This document shows, piece after piece, positions 38,807 to 42,768 of a stretch of 42,768 bases of DNA. The notes below the pieces were generated by a model. The model made no database searches. It saw only the letters and a list, made by a program, of their open reading frames with translations, and was not told the DNA's origin. How positions within the stretch are numbered: position 1 is the first letter of the stretch; each line of letters begins with the position of its first letter. A program made the position numbers and the translations under genes. Origin of the DNA: Mesorhizobium sp. M7A.F.Ca.US.008.03.1.1 (GTDB lineage: Bacteria > Pseudomonadota > Alphaproteobacteria > Rhizobiales > Rhizobiaceae); the NCBI RefSeq assembly GCF_003997495.1, contig NZ_RZRU01000037.1, positions 1-42,768 on the forward strand, read 5' to 3'.

Positions 38807-40054
38807 ATGTCGGTCGGAATCCGCCACGACGATTTGCGCCGCCGCAACCGCGCGATGGTGATCGCGGCGGTGCGCCACGCCGGACAGCCGTCGCGCACCG
38901 AGATCGCCGCGACCACAAGCCTCAGCCATTCGACCATCTCCGCGATCTCATCCGACCTGATCGTCGAAGGCATCCTGACCGAAAGCAAGCCGAGTGAGGC
39001 CGGCTCGCTCAAACGCGGCCGGCCGCAGGTCGGCCTCAGCCTCAATCCGGAAGCGGCCGCGGTAATGACCGTGGTGCTGTCGCTGAACTTCCTCTCCGTC
39101 GCCGTCATCGACTATGCCGGCCAGGTAATATCCGAGGAACAGCGCCGGCTGGACACGCTGACGATGGCGCGCGAGTCGCTGATCGGTGAATGCACGGCAA
39201 TCGTGCGGCGCCGCCTGGACGATCCCGACCTGGACGTGCGCAGCATCGCCCGTATCGCGCTGGCCATCCAGGGCATCACCGACACCCGTTCCCGCGCCAT
39301 GCTGTGGTCGCCGATCACGCCGCACACCGATATCGCCTTCGCCGACATCCTCGAAGACGCGTTCGGCATCCCCGCCACCATGGAGAACGACTGCAACATG
39401 ATGGCGGTGGCGTTGCGCTGGCGCGATCCGCAGCGCTACCGCGACGACTTCATCGCCATCCTTTTGTCGCACGGCATCGGCATGGGCCTGGTGCTGAAGG
39501 GCGAATTGTTCACCGGCACCCACTCCTCGGGCGGCGAGTTCGGCCACATGATCCATCGGCCGAACGGCGCGCTCTGCCGCTGCGGACGGCGCGGCTGCGT
39601 CGAGGCCTATGCCGGCAACTATGCTATTTGGCGCAATGCAAGGCAGCTGGGCGAAGACGCTGAACCTGTGGCTGATGTCAGCGACGCCGACATGCGCGCG
39701 CTGGCGACCGCGGCCCGCGAAAGGGATGGCCCCGAACGGGAAGCCTATCGCAAGGCCGGCGAAGCGCTCGGCTACGGTCTCGGCAGCCTGTTCGCGCTGA
39801 TCGATCCGGCGCCCGTTGCCATGGTCGGCGTCAGCGCCGCCGCCTTCGACCTGATCGAGCCGGCACTGCGCGAGGCGATTGTCCAGACCGCCGGCGGCCA
39901 GCACTCAAAATCGATTTCCTTCGACACAGAGCCGAACGAACTGCCACTGATCCGCGAAGGCTGCGCCATGCGCGCACTGACCTTCGTCGACCAGGAGATT
40001 TTCGCACCCGGCGCGCAGGCGAGATCCGGTCCCGGCGGCAAGAACGTCGCTTAA
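38807..40054 (+). CDS. ROK-family transcriptional repressor, XylR-like
   Basis: A 415-residue regulator with an N-terminal helix-turn-helix (about 14-55, RAMVIAAVRHAGQPSRTEIA, TSLSHSTISAISSDLI) and a ROK sugar-kinase-fold domain. The zinc motif GGEFGHMIHRP...CRCGRRGC is present. Such proteins bind a sugar or its derivative and release operators. It is divergent from xylFHG, and two palindromes in between fit a dimeric repressor. The ATG at 38807 is placed by the family N terminus; GGAGG is a little far upstream. It ends 1 nt before the convergent phoB stop. Confidence 0.92.
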   Translation: MSVGIRHDDLRRRNRAMVIAAVRHAGQPSRTEIAATTSLSHSTISAISSDLIVEGILTESKPSEAGSLKRGRPQVGLSLNPEAAAVMTVVLSLNFLSVAVIDYAGQVISEEQRRLDTLTMARESLIGECTAIVRRRLDDPDLDVRSIARIALAIQGITDTRSRAMLWSPITPHTDIAFADILEDAFGIPATMENDCNMMAVALRWRDPQRYRDDFIAILLSHGIGMGLVLKGELFTGTHSSGGEFGHMIHRPNGALCRCGRRGCVEAYAGNYAIWRNARQLGEDAEPVADVSDADMRALATAARERDGPEREAYRKAGEALGYGLGSLFALIDPAPVAMVGVSAAAFDLIEPALREAIVQTAGGQHSKSISFDTEPNELPLIREGCAMRALTFVDQEIFAPGAQARSGPGGKNVA

Positions 40055-40055
40055 C

Positions 40056-40745
40056 TTAATCTTCCCTGATCGCGTATCCGGCCCCACGGATCGTGCGGAT
40101 GACGTCCGGCATGCGGCCATTGTTGACCGCCTTGCGCAGCCGGCCGACATGCACATCGACCGTGCGCTCGTCGATGTAGATCGTCTCGCCCCAGACATTG
40201 TCGAGCAGCTGGCTGCGCGAGAACACGCGGCCTGGATGGCGCATCATGAATTCAAGAAGGCGGAATTCCGTCGGCCCGAGCCGGATCTCGCTCTTCTTGC
40301 GATAGACACGATGCGACTCGCGATCGAGCACGATGTCGCCGACCTTGAGCACGCTGGACAGCACTTCCGGCTTGGCCCGGCGCAGCAGCGCCTTGACCCT
40401 GGCCATGAACTCCGGCGTCGAGAAAGGCTTGACCAGATAATCGTCGGCACCGGTCGACAGGCCGCGCACGCGGTCGCTTTCCTCGCCTCGCGCGGTCAGC
40501 ATGATGATCGGCAGCCGCTCGGTCTCGGGACGCATTCGCAGGCGCCGACAGAGTTCGATACCGGAAACCGCCGGCACCATCCAGTCGAGCACCAGAAGGT
40601 CGGGAACGTTCTCCTGCAGCCGGATTTCGGCCTCGTCGCCGCGCGTCACCACCTCGACCTGGTAACCTTCGGATTCAAGATTGTAGCGGAGCAGCACGCC
40701 TAGCGGCTCCTCATCCTCCACCACCATGATGCGTGGTGCGATCAT
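40056..40745 (-). CDS. phoB: Phosphate regulon response regulator PhoB
   Basis: A 229-residue OmpR-type regulator, complete: acidic pair in VVEDEEP, phosphoacceptor Asp54 (LLVLDWMVPAVSG), Thr (MLTARG) and Lys106 (YLVKPFS). The winged helix (TEFRLLEFMMRHPGRVFSRSQLLDNVWG...RTVDVHVGRLRKAV) and LDWMVP are typical of PhoB. It activates phosphate-uptake genes at Pho boxes when PhoR phosphorylates it. Last gene of the pst-phoU-phoB operon; phoR is not in the window. Confidence 0.96.
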   Translation of the reverse strand: MIAPRIMVVEDEEPLGVLLRYNLESEGYQVEVVTRGDEAEIRLQENVPDLLVLDWMVPAVSGIELCRRLRMRPETERLPIIMLTARGEESDRVRGLSTGADDYLVKPFSTPEFMARVKALLRRAKPEVLSSVLKVGDIVLDRESHRVYRKKSEIRLGPTEFRLLEFMMRHPGRVFSRSQLLDNVWGETIYIDERTVDVHVGRLRKAVNNGRMPDVIRTIRGAGYAIRED

Positions 40746-40761
40746 CGGCTGGTCACCCCTG

Positions 40762-41469
40762 TCATGCCGCTGGCGCGGACATTGCCGTCTCGTCCTGCTT
40801 CGGACGATTGGCTGGCAACTGCGTGCCGGTCAAAACATAATAGGCATTCTCGGCGATGTTGGTCACGTGATCGCCGATCCGCTCGAGGTTCTTGGCGCAG
40901 AACAACAGGTGCGTGCACGCCGTGATGTTGCGGGGATCTTCCATCATGTAGGTCAGCAGCTCGCGGAACACCGAGGTGTATTTGACGTCGATGCGTTCGT
41001 CATTGTTTCTGAGCGTGGCAAGCGCTGCCGGGTCAGCGGCGGCATACTCGTCGACGACCCCCTGCACCTGGATCAGCACCAGCTGCGCCATCCCGTCGAT
41101 CGAATGCGACAGGTCGTGCGGCGTGACGCTCAGCCCGACAGTGCCGACGCGCTTGGCGATGTTCTTGGCAAGATCACCGATGCGCTCGAGGTCGCCGGCC
41201 ATGCGGATCGAACCGACCACCGCACGCAGATCGTTGGCCATTGGCTGGCGCTTGGCGATCAGCGTGATGGCGCGATCGTCCAGCTCGCGCTGGCGTGCAT
41301 CCATGATGGCGTCATCGGAAACCACCCGCTGCGCCAGCGCATTGTCCGAATTGAGCAAAGCCCTGGTCGAGCCACTGACCATCGAGCGGGCGAGATCGCC
41401 CATGTCGCGGATCAGCTGGCTGATCTGCTCCAGATCCTCATCGAAAGATGCGACGGTATGTTCACCCAT
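40762..41469 (-). CDS. phoU: Phosphate signalling protein PhoU
   Basis: A 235-residue, all-helical protein with two PhoU repeats (FDEDLEQISQLIRDMGDLARSM..., DDRAITLIAKRQPMANDLRAV, SAGDLERIGD-like MAGDLERIGDLAKNI and NLERIGDHVTNIAENAYYV). The two ERIGD(H/L) segments are the metal-binding signature. PhoU links Pst transport to PhoR and keeps the regulon off when phosphate is plentiful. It lies 26 bases after pstB and 16 before phoB. Confidence 0.95.
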   Translation of the reverse strand: MGEHTVASFDEDLEQISQLIRDMGDLARSMVSGSTRALLNSDNALAQRVVSDDAIMDARQRELDDRAITLIAKRQPMANDLRAVVGSIRMAGDLERIGDLAKNIAKRVGTVGLSVTPHDLSHSIDGMAQLVLIQVQGVVDEYAAADPAALATLRNNDERIDVKYTSVFRELLTYMMEDPRNITACTHLLFCAKNLERIGDHVTNIAENAYYVLTGTQLPANRPKQDETAMSAPAA

Positions 41470-41495
41470 GATCTTCGTCCCTCATATGCCTGAGC

Positions 41496-42314
<819 letters not shown>

Positions 42315-42331
42315 ACCAAAATGCCTTTTTT

Positions 42332-42768
42332 CTACCAGCGCCGCTCGAACCGACGCCGAAGCACGATCGCGGTGATGTTCATGGCCATGAGGAAGACGAG
42401 CAGGATAATGATGGCGCCGGACATACGCTCGACGAACGCCCGTTCGGCCTCGTTCGCCCACATATAGATCTGCACCGGCAGCGCGGTGGCCGGATCGAAA
42501 GGCGTCGTCGGTGGATCGGCGACGAAGGCGACCATGCCGATCAAGAGCAGCGGCGCGGTTTCGCCGAGCGCACGCGCAAGACCGATGATGGTGCCGGTGA
42601 GGATGCCGGGCGCGGCAAGCGGCAGGATGTGCTGGAACACCATCTGCATCTTGGAGGCGCCAAGACCGAGGGCTGCCGAGCGGATCGACGGCGGCACCGC
42701 GGCAAGCGCGGCGCGCGTCGCGATGATGATCGTCGGCAGCGTCATCAGCGTCAGCACCAGGCCGCCGA
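42332..42768 (-). CDS. pstA: Phosphate ABC transporter permease PstA, 5' part outside window
   Basis: The C-terminal 145 residues are present, ending MNITAIVLRRRFERRW. The EAA loop with IRSAALGLGASKMQMVFQHILPLAAPGILTG and the GLARALGETAPLLLIGM helix are typical of PstA/PstC. The gene continues beyond the window edge. A membrane permease, translated ahead of pstB in the same operon; pstC and pstS are expected further right. Confidence 0.93.
   Translation of the reverse strand, partial: GGLVLTLMTLPTIIIATRAALAAVPPSIRSAALGLGASKMQMVFQHILPLAAPGILTGTIIGLARALGETAPLLLIGMVAFVADPPTTPFDPATALPVQIYMWANEAERAFVERMSGAIIILLVFLMAMNITAIVLRRRFERRW

Overview
The window looks like chromosomal DNA of an alphaproteobacterium of the order Rhizobiales, most likely Mesorhizobium or a close relative. 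It is GC-rich with strong GC bias at third codon positions. It carries a complete PhyR-NepR-EcfG general stress response core, HWE-type kinases, Pho/Pst genes and Rhizobiales-style palindromic repeats. I see no rRNA, tRNA, CRISPR array, prophage or intact insertion sequence.

Layout. (1) 1-4160, minus strand: a four-gene operon for a 2-oxoacid dehydrogenase complex (a COG4091 NAD(P)-binding/SAF protein, E1 alpha, E1 beta, partial E2). The E2 linker contains an in-frame palindromic DNA repeat. (2) 4161-9934: a TetR regulator divergent from an RND adaptor and pump, with a clear operator in the promoter. (3) 10-15.7 kb: an L,D-transpeptidase, two small proteins of unknown function, an atypical response regulator divergent from a canonical one, and a GAF-PAS-kinase-receiver hybrid. 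(4) 15.9-22.2 kb: metabolic and detoxification genes (flavin amine oxidase, M19 dipeptidase, a dioxygenase-esterase-acetyltransferase operon, a phosphonate monoester hydrolase-like enzyme). (5) 22.3-33.3 kb: a general stress response island around nepR-ecfG and phyR. (6) 33.4-35.1 kb: a CHASE-domain HWE kinase. (7) 35.2-40.1 kb: a xylose-type ABC transporter with a divergent ROK repressor and two matching operators. (8) 40.1 kb to the end: pstA(partial)-pstB-phoU-phoB.

The most striking signal is in region 5. Reading both strands gives ten perfect matches to the EcfG promoter (GGAAC, exactly 16 bases, CGTT). All lie in intergenic DNA within about 9 kb and each points at a gene start. They precede a triple PRC-barrel protein, a lipid kinase, a small membrane protein, a DUF883/holin-like pair, a Crp/Fnr regulator, nepR-ecfG, phyR, a DUF1328 protein, an HWE kinase and a small Cys-containing exported protein. 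The sigma factor, its anti-sigma and anti-anti-sigma factors, a candidate input kinase, a second-tier regulator and several envelope proteins therefore appear to form one contiguous self-regulated regulon. About ten identical-spacing sites is far above the roughly 0.3 expected by chance for nine fixed bases on both strands of the window.

Functions are inferred from recognisable motifs in the translated sequence; no database search was run. Start codons were chosen from Shine-Dalgarno spacing and domain boundaries, and alternatives are given where they matter.
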